A stretch of DNA of 64,000 nucleotides from an uncultured Prevotellaceae bacterium (GTDB taxonomy: Bacteria; Bacteroidota; Bacteroidia; Bacteroidales; Bacteroidaceae): NCBI GenBank assembly GCA_902776685.1, contig CACYRB010000004.1, forward strand, positions 1 to 64,000, written 5' to 3'. This document shows, one piece after another, positions 42,382-52,261 of the stretch. The notes under the pieces were generated by a model, which was given only the letters and a program-made list of their open reading frames with translations, made no database searches and was not told the origin of the DNA. A program made the translations under genes and the position numbers. Positions within the stretch are counted from its first letter, which is position 1. Each line of letters opens with the position of its first letter.

Positions 42382-44034
42382 ATGTGGAAACTGTTGTTCC
42401 TCTTTCTTCTGCTCATCTCGTCGGTGCAAGGACGTGCCGACGATGACATCGATACCTTGCTGCTTCGGCTCGACAGTGCCGTGGCCAACAAGGAGACGTA
42501 TCGTCAGCGCCACGAGCAACGGATAAAGATGCTAAAGGCAGAACTGGAACAGACGCAATGGCCCGACCTGCGTGTCGACCTGTCGCTTCGGCTGGCTCAT
42601 GCCTATAGTGCCTATAAGAACGACTCGGCACTGGCCTATCTGCATCGCAGTGTCGAGCAGGCCGAACAGCTGGGCAACCCGTCGCTCATTGGTCGATGTC
42701 GCGCGGCTCTGGTGCAGCAGTGTGCCAACGTGCTGCTGGCCAGCGAGGGCATGACCACGCTGAACAAAATCAATCCGCAGGTGCTCGACGAGTCGGGCAT
42801 GGTTGACTATCTGCGTGCCGCAGGCAGCATCTACAGCGTGTTGGCTTCGCAGACGAGCAACCCTGTCGAGCGCGAGGCCTACAGCCAGCGAGCCACGGCT
42901 TGCATTGACTCGCTGCTGCAGTTGCTCCCCGCCGACAACATCTACTCGCTGTTGCACAGGGTCGACCGCGAGTTGCCCGACGGGAATGTTCGGGAGGCCC
43001 GCCGGCTGATTGACCTGTGGGAAAAAAAGGTGACGCCCAATAGCCACGACGAGGCTGTGATGGCCTTCTACCGCTACGAAGTCTACAAACGGATCGGCGA
43101 CGACCGCGAGGCCATGCGCAGCATCATCCGCTCGGCTCTCTGCGATGTGGAGAACGCTGTCTACGACGAGGCTGCCATCATCTACCTGAGCCGCATCCTG
43201 CGCGACAAGGGCGACACGCGGCGTGCCCTGACCTACATGCGTTACGCTTTCGATGTGGCAACATCCTTCGGAGCACAAATGAAAAACTGGCTGATGATGG
43301 ACGTGCAGAGCATCAACCTGCAATATGAGGCGCAGCTGAACGAAATCAACCATAAGCGACTCCTGGCAACCATCGGCCTCGGTCTGCTCTCCGCCATCAC
43401 AATCTGTCTGCTCTTCTTCTTCAACCGGCAGCGTATAGCCCTGAAGCGCTCGAACCAGAAAATCAATTCCATCAACGACGAACTGCAGAAGATCAATCAG
43501 AATCTTACTCTGCTGAACCGTCAGAAAGACCAGACCAACGAGCAGCTGAACGAGTCGAACATTATTAAAGAGGAGTATATCGGCATGTTCTTCGGGTTGT
43601 GTGTCTCCTATATCGAGCAGCAGGAAAACTACCGCAAGACCGTAAACAAACTGGTGCGCAACCACCAGATTGACGACATCTTCCGTCTGACCAAGAGCAA
43701 CGAGGGCGACAGCGAGACCTATACAGGACTGTATGAGAAGTTCGATCAGGTGTTCCTCAGCCTCTTTCCGCAGTTTGTCGAGCAGTTCAACAGTCTGCTG
43801 CAAGAGACGAGCCGAATCGAGACCAAGCCCTATCATCTCACTACGCCTCTGCGCATCTATGCGCTGATACGTCTGGGCATCAGCGACAGCACCAAGATCT
43901 CGCGATTCCTCAACCTGGCCAACAGCACCGTCTACAACTATCGCGTGAAGTATCGCAACGCAGCACTCGTCAACCGAAACGCCTTCGAGGAAGCCGTAAA
44001 GCAACTTGGAACCATCCGAAATATCGATAAATAA
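42382..44034 (+). CDS. DUF6377-type membrane regulator (SusR-like)
   Basis: 550 residues. Signal-like start (MWKLLFLFLLLISSVQG), then ~300 periplasmic residues of helical TPR-like repeats. One membrane span follows at about 325-347 (LLATIGLGLLSAITICLLFFF), then a coiled coil (KINSINDELQKINQNLTLLNRQK). The cytoplasmic C-terminus contains ISDSTKISRFLNLANSTVYNYRVKYRNAA, which looks like a helix-turn-helix. This layout fits Bacteroidetes membrane-bound sugar-sensing regulators of PULs. It is the likely activator of the GH38-SusCD-GH76 genes downstream. A direct sugar ligand is inferred. Confidence 0.82.
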   Translation: MWKLLFLFLLLISSVQGRADDDIDTLLLRLDSAVANKETYRQRHEQRIKMLKAELEQTQWPDLRVDLSLRLAHAYSAYKNDSALAYLHRSVEQAEQLGNPSLIGRCRAALVQQCANVLLASEGMTTLNKINPQVLDESGMVDYLRAAGSIYSVLASQTSNPVEREAYSQRATACIDSLLQLLPADNIYSLLHRVDRELPDGNVREARRLIDLWEKKVTPNSHDEAVMAFYRYEVYKRIGDDREAMRSIIRSALCDVENAVYDEAAIIYLSRILRDKGDTRRALTYMRYAFDVATSFGAQMKNWLMMDVQSINLQYEAQLNEINHKRLLATIGLGLLSAITICLLFFFNRQRIALKRSNQKINSINDELQKINQNLTLLNRQKDQTNEQLNESNIIKEEYIGMFFGLCVSYIEQQENYRKTVNKLVRNHQIDDIFRLTKSNEGDSETYTGLYEKFDQVFLSLFPQFVEQFNSLLQETSRIETKPYHLTTPLRIYALIRLGISDSTKISRFLNLANSTVYNYRVKYRNAALVNRNAFEEAVKQLGTIRNIDK

Positions 44035-44190
44035 GAGGAATAATGTTTCTTTTTATTTATAAATCAACTACTATTTTGTTTTACTTGAAAATGAGTAAAC
44101 GTATTGATAATTAGGTAATTAAATAAATTATCGCTACCTTAAATCACTACTATTTCTATATGTAACCTTTTTTATACTTGTAATAATAGC

Positions 44191-44440
44191 TACCTTTGCA
44201 AAGGTTTTAATAACTGTAAGACCCATATATCGCTTCAACAAAAACAAGGGTTAGCTTCACGTCCGTGTGAACGGACAACTAAGGAAAACAAGTGACGTGT
44301 ATTTAAGGTAAAAGAAAGATTGAAATGGCAAGGGCGAGGCCCTTCCCTCCCCAGCGTGCAGGAATGGGAAACAGATTGGCGAGGCAGAGTAGTACTCGGT
44401 CCTACGGAAATACGAGGTTCCATTCCTGCACGCTTTTTAG
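44191..44440 (+). ncRNA. Candidate structured small RNA, unidentified
   Basis: TACCTTTGC at 44191-44199 is a good -7 box without a clear -33 box. Downstream are a small hairpin gtccgt-GTGA-acggac (44261-44276, GNRA-type loop) and a perfect 15-bp long-range stem (agcgtgcaggaatgg 44353-44367 with 44420-44434) ending in TTTTT. The enclosed ~52 nt contain a further small hairpin (gagtagtactc). The next promoter (44535) is downstream, so this is not the leader of the GH38 gene. Bases 44441-44534 can form gcttc/gaagc pairing but show no gene. A decayed group II intron is an alternative; no domain V or reverse transcriptase is seen. Confidence 0.35.
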
Positions 44441-44534
44441 AAATATCGTGGTGGATAGCGGGGACAGCTTCACTTGATAGAACTGCTCTCGGTGTCGAAG
44501 CAAAAGAGATAAAGCTAAAATTCCAATATAAAAA

Positions 44535-44567
44535 TTTGGAATAGTCGAACGAATTGTGTAACTTTGC
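44535..44567 (+). promoter_or_regulatory. Promoter of the mannan PUL
   Basis: TTTG (44535-44538), 20 nt, TAACTTTGC (44559-44567). The predicted leader is about 13 nt to the ATG at 44587. Confidence 0.75.
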
Positions 44568-44586
44568 ACACATAAACTTGGTCAAC

Positions 44587-47500
44587 ATGAACAAACGTTT
44601 TGCCTTTTTGAATAAAGCATTTTTCGCTTTGTTGCTCGCTTGTCCGATGACACTTTTCGGACAGGCCGACCGTAAAACGCTGTTTTTCATCTCCAACGCT
44701 CATCTTGACACACAGTGGAACTGGGACGTGCGTACCACCATCAACGAATATGTCAAGAACACCATGACCCAGAATTTTGCCTTGTTGAACAAATACCCGA
44801 ATTTCCAGTTCAACTATGAGGGTGCCATCAAATACATGTGGATGAAAGAGTACTATCCGACGGAGTACAGTCGGCTGAAAAACTATATCAGCACTGGTCG
44901 CTGGCACGTGTCGGGTTGTTCGGTCGATGCCAACGACGTGATGGTTTCCTCGGCCGAGTCGATCATGCGCAACTGGCTCTATGCCAAACAGTTCTACGAA
45001 CAGGAGTTTGGTGTTCGCGGCGGCTACGACATCATGTTGCCCGACTGTTTCGGCTTCAGCTACGCCCTTCCCTCGCTGGCACGCCATTGCGGATTCAAGG
45101 GATTCCACACGGCCAAGCTGGGATGGGGTGCTGCAGGCTACGACCAACTGCCGCCCTTCGGCATCTGGCAAGGCGTGGACGGGTCGCAGATTTATGCCAT
45201 CTATAAGCCTGGTGCCTACGACAACCATGAGGTCTACAACAAAGACATGTCGAACGATGCCGATATGGCCCGCATCACCGCCGACAACTATTCCAAGTAC
45301 GGCGTGGCAGCCGAGGTTCGCTATGTGGGACCGCGCAGCGACCACGGCGGCGGACTGCAGGACAATCCATCGAAAGACGGCGAGAACACACCCTACTGGC
45401 TCGACTACAGCGTCGCCAGCGACGGGCCGGTCAGCGTGAAGATGGCCACACCCGATGAAGTCTTCGATTATCTCGACCAGTACAAGAATCCGAAATATAA
45501 AATCAAAGACGGCGAGCTGCCCATGCGCACTCATGGAGTGGGGGCTTACACCTCGCGCACCATGCTCAAGCTGTGGAACCGCCGCAACGAACTGCTGGCC
45601 GACGCTACGGAAAAGTCGGCATCGCTGGCACAGTGGCTCGGTGTGCAGGACTATCCGCAGGCAACCATCAACGATGCATGGGTGCGCAATCTGTGGCAGG
45701 CCCATCACGACGGGCTCCCCGGCACCAGCATCCCCAATGCCTACCTGTTCTCGATGAACGACTATGTGCTGGCCAACAAGACTTTTGCCAACACGTTTGC
45801 TGCGACAGCCTCGGCAGTCATTCGTCAGATGGACACCCAGACCGAAGGCATGCCCGTGGTGGTCTATAATCCATTGTCATTCCGGCGCACCGATGTGGTT
45901 GAGGCCCGGCTGGCAGTGGCTGCGCAACCCGACGGCATCCGCGTCTTCGACAAAGACGGCAACGAGGTGCTCTCGCAAATAACCGGCTACGACAAGAAGA
46001 CGGGTACGCTCTCGTTCATCTTCGCTGCCACTGTACCGTCGCTGGGCTACAGCACCTACGATGTGCGGTTCGGTCAGCCGTCGCAGCTCACCTCGAGCCT
46101 CACCGTCGACGAGTCCCGTCGTCAGCTCTCCAACGGCCTCTATCGCATGAGCCTCTCTTCGTCAGGCGACATCTCTGCCTTGACCGACCTTCAGCACAAC
46201 CGGTCGCTGGTGCGAGCCTCGCAGCTGCAGCTCATCTACGATCACGAAGACGCGTGGCCCTCGTGGGAAATCTCTTACACCGACGTGACGCGACAAGCCA
46301 CCGCCGTCAACGACAATGTTGAGGTCACGCTGGCCGAAGACGGACCGCTGCGCAAGAGCTTCCGCGTCTATCGCGAGAAAGAAGGGTCACAGTTTGTACA
46401 ATATGTCAGGATGAACGCCCTGAGCAATCGCATCGATTGTGTGACCGAGGCCGACTGGCAAAGTCGCGAGCGAATGTTGAAGGTGTACTTCCCCTTCTCT
46501 TTCTCAAATCCTAAAGCCACTTACGACATCTCGCTCGGAACCATCGAGCGCGGCAATCGCTCGTCCGACGAGTACGAGGTGCAGGGCCACCAGTGGGCTG
46601 ACCTCTCGACCGAGAGCGGCGAGTATGGGCTGTCGGTTCTCAACGACTGCAAATACGGATGGGACAAGCCCAGCAACAACACGCTCCGACTGACCTTGAT
46701 TCACACCCCGTCGACGGGCGACAGCTACGCCTATCAGGCCGACCAAGACCTCGGTGTCAACCTGTTCACCTATTCTGTCTTTCCTCACGAGGGAAGATGG
46801 AGCGAGCAAACGCAGATGGAAGCGTCGAAGCTCAACCAGCCTCTCGTAGCCTTCAGCGCGACCAAGCACGACGGCGCTTTAGGCAAGGAGGTCGCCTTCG
46901 TCTCGGTCAGCACCGACAAGGTAGCCGTCAAAGCCTTGAAGAAAGCCGAGCAGAGCGACGAACTGATAGTGCGCGTCTATGAATGGACCGGAGAGAATCA
47001 GGAGAATGTGGTGCTCGACTTCCCTGCACCGATTGTTTCTGCTCGCGAGGTGAGCGGACTGGAAGACCCGGTGGGCGACGTGACTTTCAGAGGAAAGCAA
47101 CTCACTTTCAACATCGGGAAATATCAGCCCAAGACGTTCGCCGTCACGTTGGCAGCCTCGCCGCTTGACGAGTCGGCAACACCAACAGCAGACCAGCCGG
47201 TGGAACTGCCCTATAATGTTGACGTGATGAGCTACGACACGCGGAAGACAGATGCCGAGATAGTAGCTCATGCCTATCCCGCCGAACTTGTGCCCGATGT
47301 GGTGCAGGCCGACGGCGTATCGTTCACCATGGGCGACCGCACCAATGGAGCCAAGAATGCTGTCCGTTGCAACGGTCAGACCGTCAGTCTGCCCGATGGC
47401 GCGGCAGGCAAGACGCTCTATCTGCTCATGGCATCGACAAACCTGTCGGGCAGCATTGCTGAGCTGCAGGTGGGCAGCGAGAACTATACCTTCGAGGTTC

Positions 47501-48591
47501 CTTATTACGGCGGAACGCTAGGGCAGTTGGAGTCGCCCTACAACAGCGGTACGCGCTATCGCAAGCAAGACGTAGCCTTCACGGCAACCCACAGCCACAG
47601 TGTCAGCGGTAACAGCAACGAGACTTACAACTTCCTCTACATGTATAAATATGCCGTGCCGTTGTCCGACGATGCCACACAGCTTGTCCTTCCCTCTGAC
47701 AACACGCTCTACCTGCTCTCGGCAACCGTTTCCGACAAGCGAAGCGACGATGTGCAGCCGCTCACCGAGCTCAATACCTATATCGGCTATCGCGAGTTGG
47801 GCGATGCCGCTGACGACGGTTGCGGCGTTTACTTTGTGCCGAAGACCGTGGTGGCCAGTCAGCAAATCAGCAGCAGCGAGTCGGCACAAATGGCAGCCGA
47901 CCGCAACGAGCTCACCAAGTGGTGCGTTGACGGAGGTAAGAGCAAGACACCCTATCTGGAATACCGCTTCAGCGAACCCGTTGAGATTTGTCAGTGGATG
48001 GTGCTCAATGCCGGCAGCGAGCAGTCGGGTTATATCACCCGGTCGTTCAAGTTGCAACGCTACGAGAATCGCCGATGGGTTGATGTCGATGTGGTGGAAG
48101 ATAATAAAGACAACAAGGTGGTTCGCGGTGTGACGCCCTTCACCGCCGACCGCGTGCGCCTGCAGATTCAGCAGGGCGAACAAAACGGCAATACCACTCG
48201 TGTCTATGAGTTTGCCGTCTATGGTCAGCCCGACGAGACAACAGGCATCCCCATAATGCATAATGAAGAATGCATAATGCATAATGACCCCTCGTGCCCT
48301 TCGGGGTCCCTCTATCTCATGGGCAACTACCCCAATCCTTGTATTGACAAGACTACGATAAGATGTCGTGTGCCGCAGGGCGTCGACCGGCTCACCCTTC
48401 ATGTGCTTGCACAAGACGGTCGCCAGGTAGCACGACAAGAATACCCAGTCACCGCAGAAGGCATGCAGACCCTGCAGTGGTCGCCCACGCTGCCCAGCGG
48501 TGTCTACCTCTATCTGTTGACTGCCCGTCAGCAGGGCCGGACACTACGTTCGGAAGCTAAAAAGCTTATTATTAATCAACCTAATTATTAA
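44587..48591 (+). CDS. GH38 alpha-mannosidase, T9SS-exported
   Basis: 1334 residues from the ATG at 44587; the frame is open upstream to 44554, across the promoter. Signal peptide to about residue 26. The GH38 catalytic domain starts SNAHLDTQWNW (His39, Asp41 zinc ligands), and the nucleophile Asp is in LPDCFGFS (~153). The late beta domains follow, then a discoidin-like (F5/8 C) region around 1085-1210. The end is a classic type A sorting domain (GNYPNPCIDKTTIRC ... PSGVYLYLL), so export is by T9SS to the cell surface. It removes terminal alpha-mannose from mannan or N-glycans. The linker before the tail contains the translated repeat IMHNEECIMHND (48253-48288). First gene of the PUL; 19 nt to the next. 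Confidence 0.92.
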   Translation: MNKRFAFLNKAFFALLLACPMTLFGQADRKTLFFISNAHLDTQWNWDVRTTINEYVKNTMTQNFALLNKYPNFQFNYEGAIKYMWMKEYYPTEYSRLKNYISTGRWHVSGCSVDANDVMVSSAESIMRNWLYAKQFYEQEFGVRGGYDIMLPDCFGFSYALPSLARHCGFKGFHTAKLGWGAAGYDQLPPFGIWQGVDGSQIYAIYKPGAYDNHEVYNKDMSNDADMARITADNYSKYGVAAEVRYVGPRSDHGGGLQDNPSKDGENTPYWLDYSVASDGPVSVKMATPDEVFDYLDQYKNPKYKIKDGELPMRTHGVGAYTSRTMLKLWNRRNELLADATEKSASLAQWLGVQDYPQATINDAWVRNLWQAHHDGLPGTSIPNAYLFSMNDYVLANKTFANTFAATASAVIRQMDTQTEGMPVVVYNPLSFRRTDVVEARLAVAAQPDGIRVFDKDGNEVLSQITGYDKKTGTLSFIFAATVPSLGYSTYDVRFGQPSQLTSSLTVDESRRQLSNGLYRMSLSSSGDISALTDLQHNRSLVRASQLQLIYDHEDAWPSWEISYTDVTRQATAVNDNVEVTLAEDGPLRKSFRVYREKEGSQFVQYVRMNALSNRIDCVTEADWQSRERMLKVYFPFSFSNPKATYDISLGTIERGNRSSDEYEVQGHQWADLSTESGEYGLSVLNDCKYGWDKPSNNTLRLTLIHTPSTGDSYAYQADQDLGVNLFTYSVFPHEGRWSEQTQMEASKLNQPLVAFSATKHDGALGKEVAFVSVSTDKVAVKALKKAEQSDELIVRVYEWTGENQENVVLDFPAPIVSAREVSGLEDPVGDVTFRGKQLTFNIGKYQPKTFAVTLAASPLDESATPTADQPVELPYNVDVMSYDTRKTDAEIVAHAYPAELVPDVVQADGVSFTMGDRTNGAKNAVRCNGQTVSLPDGAAGKTLYLLMASTNLSGSIAELQVGSENYTFEVPYYGGTLGQLESPYNSGTRYRKQDVAFTATHSHSVSGNSNETYNFLYMYKYAVPLSDDATQLVLPSDNTLYLLSATVSDKRSDDVQPLTELNTYIGYRELGDAADDGCGVYFVPKTVVASQQISSSESAQMAADRNELTKWCVDGGKSKTPYLEYRFSEPVEICQWMVLNAGSEQSGYITRSFKLQRYENRRWVDVDVVEDNKDNKVVRGVTPFTADRVRLQIQQGEQNGNTTRVYEFAVYGQPDETTGIPIMHNEECIMHNDPSCPSGSLYLMGNYPNPCIDKTTIRCRVPQGVDRLTLHVLAQDGRQVARQEYPVTAEGMQTLQWSPTLPSGVYLYLLTARQQGRTLRSEAKKLIINQPNY

Positions 48592-48610
48592 TCATTTAAT
48601 CTTCAAAATT

Positions 48611-51600
48611 ATGTGTAAAACATTACTTAGACTGAAAAAGTCATTAGTACTTGCTTTTGCATTGGTAGCATCTCTCGGTGCATCTGCCCAGACGCAGATT
48701 ACCAACGAGGCTGGCCTTCGTGCAATGGCAAATGGCTTGTCGGGTGACTATGTTCTTGCGAACGACATTACCCTGACCAGTGAATGGGCTCCTGTCGGAA
48801 ACACAGGCACTCCCTTCACAGGAAAGTTGAACGGTAACGGTCATGCCATCAAGGGTTTGAGCATTACCACCGGTGCAGCATGGGCAGGTCTCTTCGGAGC
48901 AACCTCTGGTGCTACCATCGAGAATCTGCGCATCGAAGGAGCCTATGTCCTCGGCGACGATCATGTAGGTATCCTTGCCGGTCGTGTTGACGGCGGAACC
49001 TTTGTCAATCGCGTGTTCACCTCAGGCTATGTGAATGGCCGCGACCACGAAGGTGGTATCGTGGGCGATGCAGGTGAAGGCAGTTCGACTATCACCAACT
49101 GTATGTCAACCGCATACGTCTATGGCCGCTCTTATCAGGGTGGCGGTATTGCCGGTTGGGTAAAAGGTACCAACACCATTGCCAACAACTTCTTCTTCGG
49201 CAAAGTGTATGTCGGAGGCTGGGGCGGTTGCGGTGGTATCGTAGGTTTCTACGAGGATGGTACCACAACGCTCGACGGCAACGTCTGTGCAGCCTCTTCG
49301 CTGACGGGTAACACCGGCGAAGCTCCTGTCAGTGGCGGTGCCCGTTATACGTTTGGTATTGCCGGTGGTCCGCTCAACGATAATTCTATCTTGGTTGCCC
49401 TCAACAACCTCGTTTCCGAGAACACTATCATCTACGACCGTGAAGGCAACATTGTCGATGTGAGCGCGTTCAATGACGAGAACCACAGCGGTATTGTTAC
49501 GAGCGATGCCGAGTTGAAGACTCCCGCAACCTATACCGCTATTGGTTTTGCTGCAGCTGACTGGAGTCTTGCCAGTGGTCGCTATCCCGTCTTGGCCGGC
49601 ATGACCATTCCGTTTGCCGGTGACTTTATCTACACCGAGAAATTCCCCGACTTCTTCCTCGGAACGCGTTTCGACACAAAGGCATTCTCTACCCTGGATC
49701 GCGACGTGACCATCACTTCAAGCAATCCCAGCGTCGTCAAGGTCGACGGCACCCTGCTCGAAGGTCTTGCTGCCGGTACGGCAACTGTCACCATTTCTAC
49801 ACAGGGCGACGCCTACATTGCCGGCTACACCATAACAAAGCAAATCAAGGTGAGCAACATGGATACCAACATCAATAGCGTTGCCGACCTCGACAAACTG
49901 GTTCAGAACCCGACCGGTGAGTTCAACCTCATGGTCGACCTCGACCTTGCTGGCGTAAGCTTTGCTCCGCTGCCCGAGTTCAGTGGTGTGCTGCATGGCA
50001 ACGGCCACGTCATCCGCAACATGATCTTCCAAAACCAGAATCAGGACAACGTCGGTCTGTTCGCTACGACACGTGGCGCCATCATCGAAGACCTTGGTTT
50101 CGAAGACATCAATCTTCTTGGTAACGCCAACGTGGGTGCTGTTGCCGGTCGTGTCTATGGCGGTAGCGTTGAGCGCATCTATGTGTCTAACTCCGATATT
50201 CGCGGTCGCGACCACGTCGGTTCCATCGCAGGCGACATCAACAACGACAATGGTGAGCCCTCCTACATTTCCGACTGTATATCCGACTCGCGCATCTCCA
50301 CATGGCAGTATCAGACTGGTGGTATCGCCGGTGTAGCCAACGGAGCATTTATGCAAAACTGTCTCTTCAGCGGAACGCTTGAGAATGAAGGTAATACCTG
50401 CAACTGCGGTCTTGTCTCACTGCTCGACTCCGATGGCGTAGCCACAACCATTCAGAACTGTATCTCGGCAGCTGCCCACATCAACGGCGGTAACAACCCG
50501 CGTCTGATTCAGCTGTCAGGCCGTTCCATCTCCATGATGAACAACTATGTCATTGCCTCTACCCTCTATGGTGGTGCCACGAGGCCCGATGCCGGCAGTG
50601 CCGACAGTGCAGAAGGCTTGCTGGTTCAGGATAGCGAAGCAAAGACCAAAGACTTCTACGAGGCTATGGGCTGGGACTTTGAAAACACATGGAAGTTCTT
50701 CGAGGGTGCCGAAGGTCGCATGTATCCCGTGCTGAAGTGGATGAAGGCTCCGTTGAAGGTTCGCTACTTCGACTTCCCCACCGAACCGCTGGTTTATACC
50801 GGACAAGGAAGTACTTCTGACTTTAAGGAGCTTAGCACAATTCATGGTTCATGGGGACAGGACTTCACTGCCACCATTACACAGGGTGCACAGTTCGTTG
50901 ATTATGATGAAATTGCAAGACAGCTATGGTGTAGCGACCTTGCCGGAAACTACTTAGGTTCTGGTACTGTTGAGGTTACGCTTGGCATTGCTCCTGAAGT
51001 AGCCAGCTATTTCACTGTCATCGGCGACAACAAGTTCACGTTCATCACGACTTCAAAGGATGAGGTCATTGAAGTAAGAACTCCGCAAGACTTTATCAAC
51101 ATTGGCATGAATCCTGTCGGTAACTACATCTTGATGAACGATATCGACATGAAGGGTGTGAAGTTTGACGGTTTGTTCAACGAGAGCGGTTCGTTCCAGG
51201 GCACACTCAACGGTCAGGGCCACCGCGTGAAGAACGCTACGGTCGAGATTGCTGGTGGCAACGACAAGGGTATCATTGGCAAGACCAGTGGTGCAACCAT
51301 CAAGAACATTGCATTCGAGAACTTCCAGGTACTTTCCACCATCAATGGTGCCAACCATGCAGGTTTCGTTGGTTCGGCCAACAGCACCACCTTCGAGAAG
51401 GTAGCCCTCACGGGTAAGGTTATTGCTCGCGACCACGTGGCACTCCTTGCCGGCGACGGCAGCGGTGTTTCCGTGAAAGACTGCTACGTATGGGGCGACG
51501 TTCAGGCTTACTCTCAAGTAGGTGGATTCTTCGGCTGTACGCTCGAAGGAACCTGCAAGGTCGAGAACAGCTACTTCAACGGCGACCTCGAGGCACAGGT

Positions 51601-52171
51601 TCGTGGCTGGGTAGGTGGCTTCGTTGGTCTGATTGACAAGGCCGAGAGCACCGTCACCATCCAGAACTGTGTATCTATCGGTAACTGCTCTTCCTACGGC
51701 GACGGCAGTCCTCACGTGACCGCTCCGTTCATTGCCGGTAATGGTGCAGGCGAGAACCCCAACGCAATCGTCTTCTTCAAGGACAACATCAGCAACATCG
51801 ATGCCACTATGGATGCAGCCATCGAGTGGCCCGACGTGAAGATGACCGCCGACGGTGGCGATGTCATTCTCGACGAGCAGCTGAATGTTGACGACCTGAA
51901 AGAGCAGGATCCTTATACCGGTATCGGTTGGGACTTCGCCGGAACATGGGGTTGGGACAAGTCAAACTACGACTTCCCCGTACTCAAGCTGTTCGGCTAT
52001 GTACCTTACAAGATTGAAACTGGTATCCAGAATGTTAATGTCAACGATAACGTTAACCTTAACGTGAACGCTAAGGGTGTCTTCGACCTCTCCGGTCGTC
52101 GTGTCAACATCAATGGCAAGCTGCCGAAGGGCATTTATGTCATCGACGGCCATAAGATTGTTGTGAAGTAA
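48611..52171 (+). CDS. Surface GLUG-repeat beta-helix protein of the mannan PUL
   Basis: 1186 residues with a signal peptide (LVLAFALVASLGASAQ). Three large homologous blocks (about 25-330, 420-720, 815-1135) each begin with an LNGNGHxIKG-type turn, contain GLUG-like GGIVG/GGIAGW repeats, and end in a Trp...PVL motif; a right-handed beta-helix is expected. A Big2-like domain (~345-415, SSNPSVVKVDGTLLEGLAAGTATVTI) lies between blocks 1 and 2. The tail FDLSGRRVNINGKLPKGIYV is a sorting tail preceded by a simple-repeat linker (NVNVNDNVNLNVNAKG). No catalytic residues recognised. A glycan-binding or adhesin role in the PUL is inferred. Confidence 0.8.
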   Translation: MCKTLLRLKKSLVLAFALVASLGASAQTQITNEAGLRAMANGLSGDYVLANDITLTSEWAPVGNTGTPFTGKLNGNGHAIKGLSITTGAAWAGLFGATSGATIENLRIEGAYVLGDDHVGILAGRVDGGTFVNRVFTSGYVNGRDHEGGIVGDAGEGSSTITNCMSTAYVYGRSYQGGGIAGWVKGTNTIANNFFFGKVYVGGWGGCGGIVGFYEDGTTTLDGNVCAASSLTGNTGEAPVSGGARYTFGIAGGPLNDNSILVALNNLVSENTIIYDREGNIVDVSAFNDENHSGIVTSDAELKTPATYTAIGFAAADWSLASGRYPVLAGMTIPFAGDFIYTEKFPDFFLGTRFDTKAFSTLDRDVTITSSNPSVVKVDGTLLEGLAAGTATVTISTQGDAYIAGYTITKQIKVSNMDTNINSVADLDKLVQNPTGEFNLMVDLDLAGVSFAPLPEFSGVLHGNGHVIRNMIFQNQNQDNVGLFATTRGAIIEDLGFEDINLLGNANVGAVAGRVYGGSVERIYVSNSDIRGRDHVGSIAGDINNDNGEPSYISDCISDSRISTWQYQTGGIAGVANGAFMQNCLFSGTLENEGNTCNCGLVSLLDSDGVATTIQNCISAAAHINGGNNPRLIQLSGRSISMMNNYVIASTLYGGATRPDAGSADSAEGLLVQDSEAKTKDFYEAMGWDFENTWKFFEGAEGRMYPVLKWMKAPLKVRYFDFPTEPLVYTGQGSTSDFKELSTIHGSWGQDFTATITQGAQFVDYDEIARQLWCSDLAGNYLGSGTVEVTLGIAPEVASYFTVIGDNKFTFITTSKDEVIEVRTPQDFINIGMNPVGNYILMNDIDMKGVKFDGLFNESGSFQGTLNGQGHRVKNATVEIAGGNDKGIIGKTSGATIKNIAFENFQVLSTINGANHAGFVGSANSTTFEKVALTGKVIARDHVALLAGDGSGVSVKDCYVWGDVQAYSQVGGFFGCTLEGTCKVENSYFNGDLEAQVRGWVGGFVGLIDKAESTVTIQNCVSIGNCSSYGDGSPHVTAPFIAGNGAGENPNAIVFFKDNISNIDATMDAAIEWPDVKMTADGGDVILDEQLNVDDLKEQDPYTGIGWDFAGTWGWDKSNYDFPVLKLFGYVPYKIETGIQNVNVNDNVNLNVNAKGVFDLSGRRVNINGKLPKGIYVIDGHKIVVK

Positions 52172-52233
52172 ATTCTGGATGAAAGATTAAGGATGAAGGA
52201 TGAAAGTAACAATCCTTCATCCCTCATCCGTCT
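52172..52233. repeat. Intergenic aaggatgaa-type hairpin repeat
   Basis: Begins attctggatgaaag directly after the stop codon of the GLUG gene and folds as a hairpin (aaggatgaa with ttcatcc). The same repeat, diverged, is translated in frame within the GH76 gene at 61681-61766. Confidence 0.75.
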
Positions 52234-52261
52234 ACACCATAAACAATAAAACAACAGTGTT

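Noticed and set aside
44206..44534. Complete group II intron or retron
   Set aside because: No domain V-like hairpin, no GTGYG start at a clear boundary and no reverse transcriptase; kept only as a possible relic.
44235..44696. Coding frames on either strand in the structured region (74 and 153 codons)
   Set aside because: No homology-like features, no start context, and they run through the stem structure and the GH38 promoter.
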